From NCBI GenBank assembly GCA_029204225.1, contig CM055100.1, positions 63,967,067 through 64,031,066 of the forward strand: 64,000 nucleotides of DNA, written 5' to 3'. The notes beneath the pieces are model-generated. The model was not told where the DNA came from and made no database searches. It was given only the letters and a program-made list of their open reading frames with translations. This document shows positions 19,801 to 30,946 of this stretch, piece after piece; position 1 is the first letter of the stretch; each line of letters opens with the position of its first letter. A program made the position numbers and the translations under genes. Source of the stretch: Diphasiastrum complanatum (lineage: Eukaryota > Streptophyta > Lycopodiopsida > Lycopodiales > Lycopodiaceae).

Positions 19801-20585
19801 GAGGGAGAGCCTCGGAGATGGAGCAAGAGCGATGAAGCAGCCATGGAGAGCGATGGAGCAGCCATGAACCTCAGCGATGGACGATGAGAGATTTTAGAGA
19901 AGGCTTCAAAATAAGCCCCAGCTTAATGGTGCTACAGAGCTTTCACTTGAAAAACTAGACAGACCTGTTAGTCACATTTTTGTTCCAAGTGCAAAAAGAA
20001 TCATAATATCGCAAGTCGCAACCTGTGACAAATGCTTCTCATGGATTGCGACAATGACCATGTAAACCTTTTTCAAAGTTCATGCCTGAAAAATTGTCAT
20101 GATTTTTTCACAGCTGTGAGCAGCCTCAAGGTCTTGAAATCATGAAACAGATGAGTAATTTATGTTGAGTGGAATATTAGGGTAAACATTCTCGTTGGGT
20201 CCACCAGTCTACGACTCTGGTTACGCCACTGAATTGTTGTCAAACGTTCCATTTTTCTGAACAAGTTCATGCTCTGCCTTCCCGCATTTCCAGCATGAAT
20301 ACTTTGACCTAGCTTCTTAAGTGTTCAGTTCATTTCGTTTGAAAGTTTGAATCTTCTTATGGGAGGGACCGGGTTGCAAAAACCTTCGAAAAACAGTCTT
20401 TGGATAATACTTTTTTTCCTCTCCTTGAGGTCTACGATTGAAGACACAAAAAAAAACTAATCGAAACAAGGCAAATTGGCAAATGTAAAAGTATCACCCG
20501 CAAACTCAAAGAAGCGAAGTACTTAGAAATTGAACTATATTGATCATAATCTAGTGCTCATATTCACACACAGCATACTTCATAC
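19801..20585. other. Unassigned spacer (possible intron DNA)
   Basis: Contains short GATGGAGCAGCCATG repeats (19815-19890) and no recognisable coding block. On the minus strand it would be the beginning of the intron that follows the exon at 20586-20912. Confidence 0.4.
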
Positions 20586-20912
20586 CCGTGTTCGGTCTCC
20601 ATTCGGCCTATACTTCGCGCATATACGCTCCAAAATCTCAATCTTCTTTTCCCGTGGAGCTTTCAACAGATTAGAAGGAAGATACTGCTCCATGATGCTG
20701 TACATAGCAGCAGGATACTCCAACTGCTCAACCTCATCATACCGCTCCGGAACATGTTCTGCATTAGGAGATGGCCTAAGCCTGGGGACACACATCACTT
20801 CCTTATCCGCCTGCTCTGCGGCGCCTTCCTGAGGCGGGGGAGCTGCTACGCCATTGGGAGCTCGCCTGTTGGAAGCTGTCTCACCTACCATTGCTACACC
20901 GCTGTCTCTCAT
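20586..20912 (-). CDS. First exon resembling plant PKHD-type 2OG-Fe(II) hydroxylase
   Basis: A 109-codon minus-strand exon from ATG (20910-20912) to a good splice donor (CACGG|GTATGA at 20586/20585). After a Gly/Ala-rich start it reads RLRPSPNAEHVPERYDEV, then SIMEQYLPSNLL and EKKIEILERICAKYRPNGDR. From memory, this arrangement (RL-P-EH-P, ERYLP--L, REKK, Y-P-G-RTR) matches the N-terminal region of the plant family with Arabidopsis At1g22950/At3g18210. Those proteins are predicted PKHD-type iron/2-oxoglutarate dioxygenases, and the catalytic domain lies downstream of this part. Following exons were not found in the window. Either the intron is very long and filled with the LINE and hAT copies to the left, or this is an orphan gene fragment. 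The frame is undamaged, unlike the surrounding repeats. Function is inferred only. Confidence 0.6.
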
Positions 20913-21147
20913 CTTCCATGCAATGCCGACAACAACCTAGAGCAGAAGGCAGGAGCAAGGTTGATCGAAGAATCCGGAAAATAATGAGCAAGACGATGGA
21001 TCGGAACGAAGAGCGCATAAATTGACAAAGCAAAAACAATCGACCTCCTACTATAACGTAAAATCAGTTTTTAAATTTTCACAAAGGAAATGTTGATGCC
21101 TCACAGAACGTAATCTGTGCGCCAAATTTCTTTTTCACAAATTTTTT
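20913..21147 (-). other. Putative 5' flank of the hydroxylase-like exon
   Basis: No coding signal; would contain leader and promoter if the exon belongs to a live gene. No clear TATA motif seen. Confidence 0.35.
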
Positions 21148-21232
21148 TTTTACAAGCACCGCACACCGGAAGGTGCACGTAAAAAAAAAATTTTACATGC
21201 ACCTTCCGCCCAAAAGGTGCGTGTAAAAAAAA
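21148..21232. repeat. Tandem small hairpins (TTTACAAGCACC / GGTGCGTGTAAA)
   Basis: Two consecutive inverted units: TTTACAAGCACC with AGGTGCACGTAAA, then TTTTACATGCACCT with AGGTGCGTGTAAA. Loops of about 10 bp; the units can also pair with each other. Possibly a very short fold-back element. Confidence 0.6.
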
Positions 21233-21450
21233 TTTATGTCAAAAAAAAAAATGTAAAAATGGAATTCACGGGCAAGGAAGGGCCTCGGAGCAGGACCTTC
21301 CCCCCCCAAGACAACCATGAAAAGTTGCCACGCTTCATTTTCTCTCTCTAAATTTTTACGCAAACTTTGCAATCAATATGGACAATTCTCGTAGGCAGTT
21401 GGATGTTTGCCACGTCGTGTATTGTCACCCTATAATTTGATTGCTGAAAT
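21233..21450. other. Non-coding spacer
   Basis: Contains C-rich and A-rich tracts; no gene seen. A 74-codon minus-strand frame at 21348-21572 is unrecognised and overlaps the next inverted repeat. Confidence 0.4.
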
Positions 21451-21526
21451 GTGGCAAGATCTGGAGGGATGCGGTGGCAAAAGTGAAATGATGATAGACA
21501 AACCCGGGCGGTCCAGATCTTGCCAC
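21451..21526. repeat. 15-bp perfect inverted repeat with 46-bp loop
   Basis: GTGGCAAGATCTGGA at 21451-21465 and TCCAGATCTTGCCAC at 21512-21526 are exact inverse copies, with partial matching (GAAA) outside. Could be a fold-back element or hairpin RNA; context gives no function. Confidence 0.75.
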
Positions 21527-21639
21527 GTTTCGATATCTTAACGGTGTAACCTAAGACATCATCGTCGTTCAAGAATTAACTTTTTTTTTGGTTTTGGGGG
21601 GGGCCAGTCTTGAGAACAATTGTAATATTAATTCCTTCT

Positions 21640-22030
21640 TTCACATTAAATATTAGGACAACATTTTATCATTTTTGAACATCAACAAAGTTTGCACATT
21701 TGCTATGATTTCTAAATTCACATTATACAACTCAACAACACAGAGTAGCCAAGATATGCATTAAACTAGTGTTAGGTGGATATTAAATTCTTTGGTATCA
21801 ACCAACACGTCTTGATATGACACTTTTTTGTAAAATGTTTTTTATCAACTAAGTATTAATTTAAGTATGTTTTACGAGTTGGTGCTTGGTATAAATTGGA
21901 CCAATATTTAAGTATGTTTTACGAGTTGGTGATAGGAGTCTAGTTTCAACCAAATTTTAAGCATATAAAAGTTGTTTAAAGTCACACTTTTGCATTGGGG
22001 ATTGGTCTTTCTAGTGACCTTTGTACCGGT
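21640..22030 (+). repeat. Dispersed repeat, copy 1
   Basis: AACATTTTATCATTTTTGAA, CAACAAAGTTTGCA and GGGATTGGTCTTTCTAGTG blocks recur in inverted orientation at 36000-36125. Contains a 26-bp direct repeat (ATTTAAGTATGTTTTACGAG and following) near 21860 and 21907. It borders the acidic relic reading frame and may be its untranslated flank. Confidence 0.65.
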
Positions 22031-22856
22031 AAAAAAAAGGAACATCATCAGGATTTCGTTGAATATTGATTTTTTGATGTTGATTTGCCTCTGACAAACT
22101 GCTCTCCCCATTGTAACAAGAACTAGGAATGGTCACTATGCTCCCATAACTGGTATTGTCCTCTAACTGTAACCTAGTGGTTCCAGCAATTGGTTTAAGA
22201 GCCATAGATAAAGCCTCTTCTGTTTGCATGGATGTACCGTTGAATGCCATTGTACAAAGAGATGATTGGTATTTAGAATTATCTTCTTCAACTTCGTATT
22301 GTTCGGAACCACCTTCGTTATTATCATTATAGTCTCCATCCTCACCGATGTAGTGATTGGGATGCAATTCTGTCTCTTGACCATGTAATCTTTTGTTGTA
22401 CACGTTGTGAACCGTTGGATCTTCTTCATCATACTCACAACTTTCAGAGATATCATTTGGTTGACCTGTAGGCTCGTATTGGTCCTCATGTTGTCATTCA
22501 AAGTGATTATGACCCTCATAATCAACAATGTTATACTCGGTCACATCTGGACCATCGTTATATTCGTCTGCAACACCAAGCTATCCCCGATCATCTAGTT
22601 GACAATCATGATCCCCATTGGAATACTGCTCATGCTCGTCCGTTTCATCACATTGTTGATCATCTTGCTGACAATAGCCACCATCATCACAATCCTCCTC
22701 ATCTTGTTGACGATCATCACCACCATCATCATACCCGTCACAGTGGTTATCGTACTCATGATCATTTCCATCCCATTGATCTTCATAATCGGACATATAT
22801 TCATTATCAGTGTCCATGGTATAGTGGCAGATAGTCTGTGGGTTATGGGTCCACAA
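22011..22856 (-). pseudogene. Acidic Asp/Tyr/Gln-rich relic reading frame
   Basis: A single minus-strand frame of about 281 codons broken only by TAG at 22581-22583 and TGA at 22494-22496, ending at 22011-22013. The first third is extremely acidic (DTDNEYMSDYEDQWDGND, then many D/Q/C). The middle is D/Y/N/E-rich, and the end is more ordinary (CTMAFNGTSMQTEEALSMAL, RNPDDVPFFYRY). No family recognised. The composition suggests a disordered, possibly transposon-encoded protein. The relic at 51330-52900 is similar in composition, and 21640-22030, which recurs elsewhere, abuts its 3' end. Function unknown. Confidence 0.45.
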
Positions 22857-23448
22857 ATCTGAATGAAGTGAGAAGAATTTGGGACAATTGTAAATTTCAC
22901 TCGTAAAATCACAAATTTGCTAGTAACAAATTGTCCTTCTCTCCCGTCCCAAAATTCTAAGTCCTCGAAGAATGTAACCTTCAAGATTTAGGGAACACCA
23001 GTAGCTTTTGGCAAAATGTCAACTTTGTTTCATTGATTTGTGTTGGCCTTTATACCACTACTATCATGTCAAACTCGACGTAATGATCACTTTTGCTTTT
23101 TATTGCGTTGAAATCCGAGGTCGGACGAAGAAGATATGACAATTCACAGAATTCAAAAAAAATTCAATGTATATAAGAACTTAGAAAAGGGGTAACGACA
23201 AATAGAAAAATAAAATAAAATCGGAGGAATTTACGTATTGTATTGAGCTCAAAGAACTGAGCACTTTTTGCTCGTGCAGTACTGAAATTCGGGATCATAT
23301 AAAAAAGTTATGGAAGTTTGGAAGTTTGAAAACTTGGTGGAGAACAAGAAATGAATGAACTTAGAAATAGGGGCCTTAATAGAAAAGTTTGGTTTCTTTG
23401 AAGCATTGGACCGTTGAGTAAATGAAAACCGTAAGCAAAAATGAGAAC
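22857..23448. other. AT-rich spacer
   Basis: No genes recognised; possible upstream flank of the acidic relic on the minus strand. Confidence 0.4.
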
Positions 23449-23592
23449 TTAGAGAGAGAAAATCTCAACCGACGCATCTTAGAGAGAGAGGATCTCAACC
23501 AACACAATTTTAGAGAGAAAATCTCAACCGACTCAACTTAGAGAGAGAGGATCTTAACCGACGCAATTTAGAGGGAGAAAATCTCAACCGAC
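23449..23592 (+). repeat. 30-bp minisatellite, five copies
   Basis: Units beginning TTAGAGAGAGA and ending ATCTCAACCGAC-CAA start at about 23449, 23479, 23509, 23538 and 23568. The sequence changes by single substitutions between units. Confidence 0.9.
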
Positions 23593-24499
23593 AGGGAAAG
23601 TGTAGGTAACCGAAGGGGAGAGAAGGTAGAGAGAGAGTGGGTTCGACCGAAGCAGGTGCAACGAATCAACCAATTGGGGCGTTTCTTCGCTGCGACGAGT
23701 TGTTGGTAGATGTCACTAAGTGTTCAGAAGATTTGTAATCATCTTTGGTTTGCTTTCAAAAGCCATCATAGCGGCTCTCAATGCTTAATGACATGCAGCG
23801 AAGTCAATGATCCAAGCAAAGCTGAGAGAGGGAATGCTGCATCTTTAAACTATGATGAGGAATCATATATCATGGCTCAAATGCACTCTCCAAGACTCTC
23901 TCAGATCTTAACTTATCAGTAGCGAGTTTACTTTTCTCACTGTAGAACCAGTCATAGATAAAATTCCTTGAATGTTATGTTAGAATAGCCTCTACTGCAG
24001 AACCTGCGCACAAAAAGTAATCAATCATAAATGAAGGAACTCGAATGCAGCCCTGCAAATCGGCTTACTATTTCAGTGACTATTGGGAAAATGAAATATA
24101 ATTTCTGGACAGAAAGATAGCTAATTAGGTTTGACAGTTGCAGTAATGCTTTTGGTCTTGATGTCTTGGTGGTATTGGAAATTGAGAAGGCCTTCCATGT
24201 TAGTCAATGTAATCAACGGTGGGGTACCAGTTACATTCACTTATATGCAATTGTCAGCCACAACAAAAAAAAGTTCAGTGGGATTACTTTGGAACATTAT
24301 ACAAAGGAATGGTTATTGATGGCTACCTTGCACCTTGCACCAAAAATTGGCCGAGTAAGGGGATTAAAATTGTGAAGTGATTGTAGCAGAGATTAATCTA
24401 TCTTCGTCAATACAAACTTCTTTCTAAATTGCTTTTGGAGGTTCCTGTCAATGTAGAAGACACCTATTGCTTGATCATAAATCACGTCGCTGTCAGATG
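23593..24499. other. Spacer with unassigned short frames
   Basis: Two small plus-strand frames (23710-23922, 70 codons; 24166-24375, 69 codons) give no recognisable motif and no conservation evidence. I do not call them genes. Confidence 0.35.
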
Positions 24500-24662
24500 T
24501 ACATAATCTCTGCTGAGCAAGATTATGAGAAAAAGAAGTTGAACGGGAGAATCGCCAAGCTATCAGATGGAGTTGCCATCATACAGGTAGGAGCTCAAAC
24601 GAAGACTAAATGCGCCCAAGGCTGTTGTTGAGGAAGTTGATGAAGGAATGGGGTACAGTTAG
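24500..24662 (+). pseudogene. Chloroplast chaperonin-60 beta fragment
   Basis: Encodes [20 protein letters not shown] and then [12 protein letters not shown], which matches the conserved apical/intermediate region of plastid Cpn60 beta (RuBisCO-binding protein): [20 protein letters not shown] followed by VAVIQVGAQT. After QT the charged helix is deleted and the frame changes. The second frame continues [17 protein letters not shown] and stops at 24660-24662, corresponding to the family's NATKAAVEEGIV region. Only about 50 residues remain and there is no flanking exon, so it is a pseudogene or captured fragment. The intact family folds plastid proteins with Cpn60 alpha in the stroma. Confidence 0.75.
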
Positions 24663-25262
24663 GGCTGTTATAGGGCTGTGCAAAGGTAGGGTTAGGGTAG
24701 GCGAGGGTAGGGTTAGGTTTTTTTATGTATTTATTTAATTTTCTTTTAAAAACAAAATATCTACAAAGAAATAGAACTTCAAGAATGAAAGGTTGAAGTG
24801 CTTCTTCCCCAAATTCTCTACTCAAACTATAATTTGACCTCTTCCACAAGATTTGCCATATCTCCCTCAATTTTCAACCAAATTGGCTACAAGTTGGCTC
24901 AGATTCAAGCTAAGAGTGAGATCTACAATCCTACAGAATTAAAGTCAAATATTTTGGCCAAAACTTCAGCCAAAAATGGAGAAAACAGACTGCAAAAAGC
25001 TACAACTAGCTAAAATTGGAAAGAAAACACTAAAATGGCCATAACTTGGTCATTATAGCTCCAAATCAAAAAATCTCAATAGCTCCAGAAAACTAAAAGA
25101 GAGATCTATTGATCTACAACAAGAAACTACACAAAAAATGAGATTTAGGTAGTCAGAAACTTAATAAAAAATTGTTGAAAATTGAAAAATCAAGAAAGCT
25201 AGAACAAGAAACTCTACCAAATTTAATAGAATCCACCAAAGCTGATGGGGAAAGAATCTAAT
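24663..25262 (-). other. Leader-like DNA of a minus-strand LTR element
   Basis: Non-coding AT-rich sequence following the primer site at 25263-25274 on the minus strand. No gag or RT motif is left. Contains GGGTTAGGGTAGGC-type repeats at 24660-24720. Confidence 0.4.
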
Positions 25263-25274
25263 GCTCTGATAACA
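25263..25274 (-). other. Primer-binding-site-like sequence
   Basis: GCTCTGATAACA, in reverse TGTTATCAGAGC, one to two mismatches from the Met-initiator type TGGTATCAGAGC. Adjacent to an LTR-like sequence at 25279. Confidence 0.5.
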
Positions 25275-25278
25275 AAAT

Positions 25279-26100
25279 TGTCATGTGCCAACCTTAGCAT
25301 TCAAACATCTAATCTATTCATTAAACATCAAATTACAATGGAAATGCAAGAAATCAAGAAACTAGTCAAAAATCAAGAAGATAGCTACAAGTAGCAAAAC
25401 TTCACCAAAGTAGGCAAAGTAAGATATCTTTATTCATGATTATTGGTCATTCACAAGATAGGGGCCTGATTCTAGAGCATGATCATAGCTCTCATGTGAT
25501 TTTAGGCACATGAACCACTTTTTTCATCAATAAAGCTCTCCAGGAGAAGCTCCAAGATCTCTTAAAACTCAAAAGTACAAAATGAACAATAGCCTCCAAA
25601 TTTAGCACGACCTCAGCTATTTATAGTGGTCATTTGTGCCTCTACTATAAGTTTGGGGCCTTAATTAGCTAACGCTTGGACTCTTCATTCTCAACAAAAG
25701 TTGTCATATACTTGGATGAATTGGCTTAGAAATCTGTAAATTTCTACTCTAGACTGTATTCCAGAATATGGAGACATGATGATCCTATTGACATTTCTCC
25801 TTTAAGGATTCTAATTAACTGCCGCTGAAAATCAATTTCCAGGTATTGTATTTTTGGTTTTTATCTGATAAACCATACTAGTCTATATCTGATAGACAAT
25901 TGAAATTTCTGACCACTAAGCTCGGCTACTATTGGGGCTCTCACCATAAGCCCTAATCTTAAACTGAAAATTGAGTTAAGCGCTTAATGCTTTCTTATAT
26001 CAAGGGTATAAATGGATGGGAAAAAGGTTTCCACTAGCTGATCTTCTTTCTCTTCCCCTTAAAAACTTTTGTCATCCTAGTTGACAAATATTTAGACTAG
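25279..26100 (-). mobile_element. LTR (5'-type, minus orientation) of an otherwise lost element
   Basis: Forward start TGTCATGTGCC. On the minus strand it carries a TATA-like CTATAAATAG (about 25619-25628). It shares long stretches with 53460-53838 in the opposite orientation (ATCAAGAAACTAGTCAAAAA, CAAATTTGGAGGCTATTG in reverse). The outer limit is uncertain. Confidence 0.55.
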
Positions 26101-26191
26101 CGGCTCTATCTTTGAGAGTCTGAACTATATCTAATATCTGATCAGATTCACATGAATAAGACAATATTCAATCTATTGTGCTCATTGGTAC

Positions 26192-26606
26192 TGTTGGATT
26201 TCAATGCTCAAGACCAAATCCATTCAATAATGAGCATCCTGAAAAATTCAGCCAAAGACGACTCTATCGGCTTTGGAGTCATCATAGTCCGAAGTCCAAC
26301 TTACCGACTTCAACTTCGCCATGTATATAATCAACGTTAACCCACATCAAAGTGCCTGACATGTCGAATTACCCAGCTCATCGAAGTACCTGACACATCA
26401 AAGTGCCCGATACATCAAAGTACCCGACACATCGACTTTTCTCATCAGAAGAAAAACTGGTCCATGAACTGTCAAATGACTTTAAGTACATCATTGACAC
26501 TTTTGATCCACGTCGTTATCGATCTGATATCAGAGTTCCATTTCGATTAGTTTACTACTAATCTGATATCGTTTGATAATCTCTCTGAATCTACCGATTT
26601 TTGACA
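26192..26606 (+). repeat. Copia A 5' LTR
   Basis: Starts TGTTGG, ends TTTTTGACA before the primer site. Contains a degenerate 17-bp array (unit CGACACATCGAAGTACC) at about 26341-26435. Confidence 0.85.
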
Positions 26607-26618
26607 TGGTATTAGAGC
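26607..26618 (+). other. Copia A primer-binding site
   Basis: TGGTATTAGAGC, one mismatch from the Met-initiator tRNA-type site, directly after the LTR end. Confidence 0.8.
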
Positions 26619-26752
26619 GGGTGGTTCAATAATTTGCATTTCTATTGCAGGTTATCAGTCTTGTCTCTACCAAGACATCATCTCCGCAAGTGCGTAGCCA
26701 TCAATATTTTGATATCGTTGTTTCTACCAACGATCTCACTCCCTACACCATA

Positions 26753-29700
26753 ATGGATCCATCTTCTAGTTCATCTTTGATTGACAAACTTGATGGAGAG
26801 AACTACCATATCTGGAAGTTCAAGATGAAAGTAGCTCTACTCGCCAAAGAACTGTGGGACATCGTTGATGGCACTGAGGTCAAACCAGAGGTTGATGCAA
26901 CCAGCATCACCAAATGGAGACAGAGGGATGGCAAGACATTTGCCTTGATCACTCTCAATATGAAAGACTCTCAAATCAGCCACATTCATGCTACTCAGAC
27001 CACTAAGGATGCATGGGACGTCCTAGCAACTCTCTACGACATCAGAGATGTCACTTCCAAACTCCATTTGAGGAAGAAATTTTTCACTCTCAGAATGTTT
27101 GATGTAGATAGTGTTTCCACAACACTTTCAAGAAACTTATGGAGCAGATGACTACAATCGGCTAAGTCATTGAAGATTTCGATGCAGTAATGACTCTATT
27201 ATCGAGTCTACCTGATGCCTATGAAACATGGGTCATGGCTATTTTGACCCAGCAACATATCACTCTATCATCTCGATGCTACTACAAGAGGAGATTAGAA
27301 GAAATGCTTCTTCCTCCTGCTCATGATCGGATCCTCATGCCCTATACACAAAGAAAAATAAGAAGTTTAGATCCAAGAGATCTACAAAGCTAGACTACAC
27401 TGACAAGAGGAGCAACATGCAATAGCCTGTATCAAATACACCATCAACCTCAAGATCTTCATCATTCCAACCAATGCAGAAGCTATTCTACAAATATTGT
27501 AAGTGGACTGGCCATCTCATCAAGGAATGCCAAACTTTGAAGTACAAAAACGAAAAGAAGAAACAGTTCCAATAGCAAGCCAATGTTGCTACAAACCAGT
27601 CACTCAATCCAAGAACAAGAGGAAGATGAAGCATGCTTCATGACCAAGATTGGAGAGTAGCAGGATATCAACTCCTGGTACTTGGAGTCAGGAGCAACTC
27701 AACACATGACTCACCATCGAGACTGGTTTCATGACTACAAGCCATTTACCCACTCAAGAGTTGTGCAACTTGGAGACAACTCATCACATACTATCGGAGG
27801 TGAAGGAACAGTCAAAGTTGAATTCTAGAAAGGTGATGTAAAGTTGTTGTCCAATGTTCTACACATTCCTAACCTCACCAAAAATATGTTTTCAATAAGC
27901 AAAAGCATTGATTTTGGTCAGAGGGTTGAATTTGATATAGAGGGTTGCACCATACTCAACAAGTCTAGAAAAGTTTTAACTTTTGATAGAGGATGTGGCT
28001 ATTTTACAAGCTTAGTCACTGCTATTCGACAAAGAGTCAAGATCTTTATACATCTACTTCTGAATTGACTGATATGTTTTGGCATTTCAGATTAGGCCAT
28101 CAAAATTTTAATAGAATTCAACAAATGTCTACTTAAAATTTAGTGCAAGATCTTCCTTCTGTTAGCAAACCAACTTCTCCTTGTGAAAGCTGTATTATCA
28201 ACAAGCATGCTAGAAGTCCTTTCATCTCTGATTCAGTTCATACTTCCAGAGGTTTGCTTGACCTTGTAGATAGTGACATTTGTGGCCCAATACAGACTGT
28301 TTTGATAGGGGCAGCTGTTTATTTTCTAGCTTTTATTGATGATTTCTCTTGGAGGACTGTCACCTATTTCTTGAAGAACAAATCCGAAGCATTCAAGTTT
28401 CTCAAACAATTCAAGGCGTCTACTAAAAACTAGACCCAGAGAAAGATCAAAGATCTACGTACTAATGGAGGGGGAGAATTCGTCTCCACCGAATTTAAGG
28501 ACTTCTGCAAGGCCAATGGAATACATCAACAATACAGAACCAGCTACTCACCTCAGTCCACCAATGGTGTAGCTGAGAGGAAGAATCAGACACTCATCAA
28601 AAGTGCCAAGAACATGCTAGCCCCGCCTCTCTTTCAAAGAAATTTTGGGCAAAAGCTGTTACTACAATGACCTATCTACAAAATTGATCCATCATTAAGG
28701 CCCTGAATGGCGAAATAGCTCATGAGGTGTGGACAGGATCGAAGCCATCACGCAAACATATTCGAGCTATTCCCTAGATCACAAGGCATACAAGCTCTAC
28801 AATGTGGACACTAAAAAATCGTTCACCACTAGAGACGTCATTTTTGTGGAAGATCAATTCTTCGACCACAAGGAGAAAGCTCCATTGACTTCCAACCCCA
28901 GAGTCGACAAGTTCAAACTCAGGATTGATCACAAGCTCGACACCGACTCCAACAATGAGTCATAAACCCTTGACAAGTCAAATCGCATCAGAGGACCAAA
29001 GTTCAACCCAGAAGATCGAACCGATCTAGACAACCTCCATCCTGATTTATGGATGATCCTGTCTGCTACTTTTTGTAGGAACCAAACACTATTTCAGAGG
29101 CAATGTCGATACTTGACGCTGATTAGTGAAAAGCTGCGATGGACACCGAATTCAATTATCAAAAAACAAACATGGACTGTTACTGAGCTGCCAAAGGATC
29201 AAAATTTGATTCCATGCAAATGGATATTCAAAGCGAAGTATGATGCTGAAGGAGGATTAAATCGATACAAGGCAAGGCTTGTCGCCAAAGGCTTTTTCTA
29301 GATTCCAGATTTGAATTATTTGGAGACCTTCAGTCCTGTCATTAAGCATGCTTCGATTCGACTACTACTTTTCTATGTAGCTGCATCTGGTCTCGAAGTC
29401 CATCAAATGGATGTCGAACCGCTTTTTTCGACGAGACTATCGAAGAAGAAATCTATATGTTGCAGCCAGAGGGATACGAGCTGAAGGGCAAGGAGCACCT
29501 AATGTGCAATATCCACAAGGATCTCTATGGTTTGAAACAATCACCAAGAGCCTGGTTTCAGAAGATCAATGCATTTCTAATCGAGAATGGTTTTATTCCA
29601 AACTTGGCAGACTCGAATGTTTACTTCAAGTTTGTTTCTACTTCCTTCATTATCATCACTCTTTATGTCAATCATACATTACTGTTTAGTAACAATTTGA

Positions 29701-30650
29701 ATTTATTGAATGATATGAAATGCATGCTAGCACAAGAGTACAGAATGACTGGTATGGGTCCAGCCCCTTGCTGTCTCGGAATTCAGATCTATCGAGATCG
29801 ACCCAGCAGACAAATTTTCATTAGTCAACAATGATATCTCATCAACGTGCTAAACAAATATGGAATGACCAATTGCAAATCGAGATACTTCCCACTCAAC
29901 CCTGGTCTAATGAGCTGTCCAAGGAGCAATGTCCTCAAACCGAGACAGAGAAGGGAGAAATGAAACAATATCCATTTCACTCCATTATCGGTTCATTATT
30001 GTATGCTATGCTCTGCACTCGATCCAACCTTGCATATTCGATCAGCTCACTCAACCAGTTCTTATCGAATCCAGGGCCAGGGCCAGTCCATTGGAAAGCT
30101 CTCATGAAGGTCATGAAATATGTCCAAGCTACAAAGCATCTCAGCATCTGCTATGGAGGCAGCCAATATGCCAATATTCTTGAAGGATACACAGATGCTG
30201 ATTGGGCAGGAGACATTGACACCAGAAGATCGACTTCTGGATTTTTTTTTTTAATACAATCAAGGCCCAATCCCTTGGAACAGCAAAAAGACCTCAGTAG
30301 CATTATCATCGATCGAATCATAATACATAGCTGCCACGAATGCTACCAAGGAGGCAATTTGGCTAAGGAACATGCTTGCAAATATCGACCTTGCTCAAGA
30401 ACATCCAACTACAATTTATTGTGATAATAAAAAAACAATAGCACTCTCTCTAAACCTGAGATTTTACTCTCGGAATAGACACATCAAAATCATGTATCAC
30501 TACCTTGGAGAAAAAGTGCAAAGCAAGGAAATGTCATTGTTCTTACTATAGGATAGAGTTAATGGCAGCAGATTACTTCACCAAGGCATTATCCAAGGAT
30601 CACCATATCACATTTAACGACATACTAAATTTGAAGATCCAAGATTTTTA
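26753..30650 (+). pseudogene. Copia A gag-pol relic
   Basis: Order is gag-PR-IN-RT-RH, typical of Ty1/copia. Gag begins MDPSSSSSLIDKLDGENYH (26753). Its zinc knuckle reads YKYCKWTGHLIKEC, with the first Cys replaced by Tyr. The protease motif is LESGATQHMT near 27680, with Glu for the catalytic Asp. Integrase has WHFRLGH, CESCIINKHARSPF (about 28180), VDSDICGP (about 28270), LRTNGGGEF (Asp to Asn) and STNGVAERKNQT (about 28580). RT has KWIFKAKY (about 29220), KGFF-stop, ETFSPVIKHASIR (about 29330) and QMDV. The palm reads YVNH at about 29663-29674 where YVDD is required. RNase H has ADWAGDIDTRRSTSGF (about 30195). There are at least ten stops and frameshifts. Three separate catalytic sites are damaged. 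Confidence 0.88.
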
Positions 30651-30660
30651 GAATCCACAT

Positions 30661-30670
30661 TAAGGAGGAG
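30661..30670 (+). other. Copia A polypurine tract
   Basis: TAAGGAGGAG immediately before the TGTTGG of the 3' LTR; plus-strand primer position. Confidence 0.7.
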
Positions 30671-30946
30671 TGTTGGATTTCAATGCTCAAGACCAAATCC
30701 ATTGAGTAATGAGCATCTTGAAAAATTCAGCTAAAGACGACTCTATCGGCTTCAAAGTCATCATAGTTCGACTTTGCCATGTATATAGTCAACGTTAACC
30801 CACCGACACATCGAAGTACCCGACACATCGAAGTACTCGACACATCAAAGTGCATGACACATCGAAGTACCCGACACATCGACTTTCTCATCAAAAGAAA
30901 AATCGATCCATGAACTGTCAAACGACTTCAAGTACATCATTGACAG
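30671..30946 (+). repeat. Copia A 3' LTR (truncated)
   Basis: Matches the 5' LTR up to ATCATTGACA. Contains four full 17-bp units CGACACATCGAAGTACC (30804-30871) plus a partial fifth. Confidence 0.85.

Larger units (their letters stand above)
26192..30946 (+). mobile_element. Copia A: Ty1/copia LTR retrotransposon
   Basis: About 4.75 kb with 5' LTR 26192-26606, primer site 26607-26618, degenerate gag-pol, polypurine tract 30661-30670 (TAAGGAGGAG) and 3' LTR 30671-30946. The LTRs start TGTTGGATTTCAATGCTC. The 3' LTR stops after ATCATTGACA and lacks the last about 130 bp of the 5' LTR, so a target duplication cannot be shown. Confidence 0.85.

Noticed and set aside
23449-23592. CRISPR-like array of 30-bp units
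   Set aside because: The units are contiguous with no spacers; a minisatellite.
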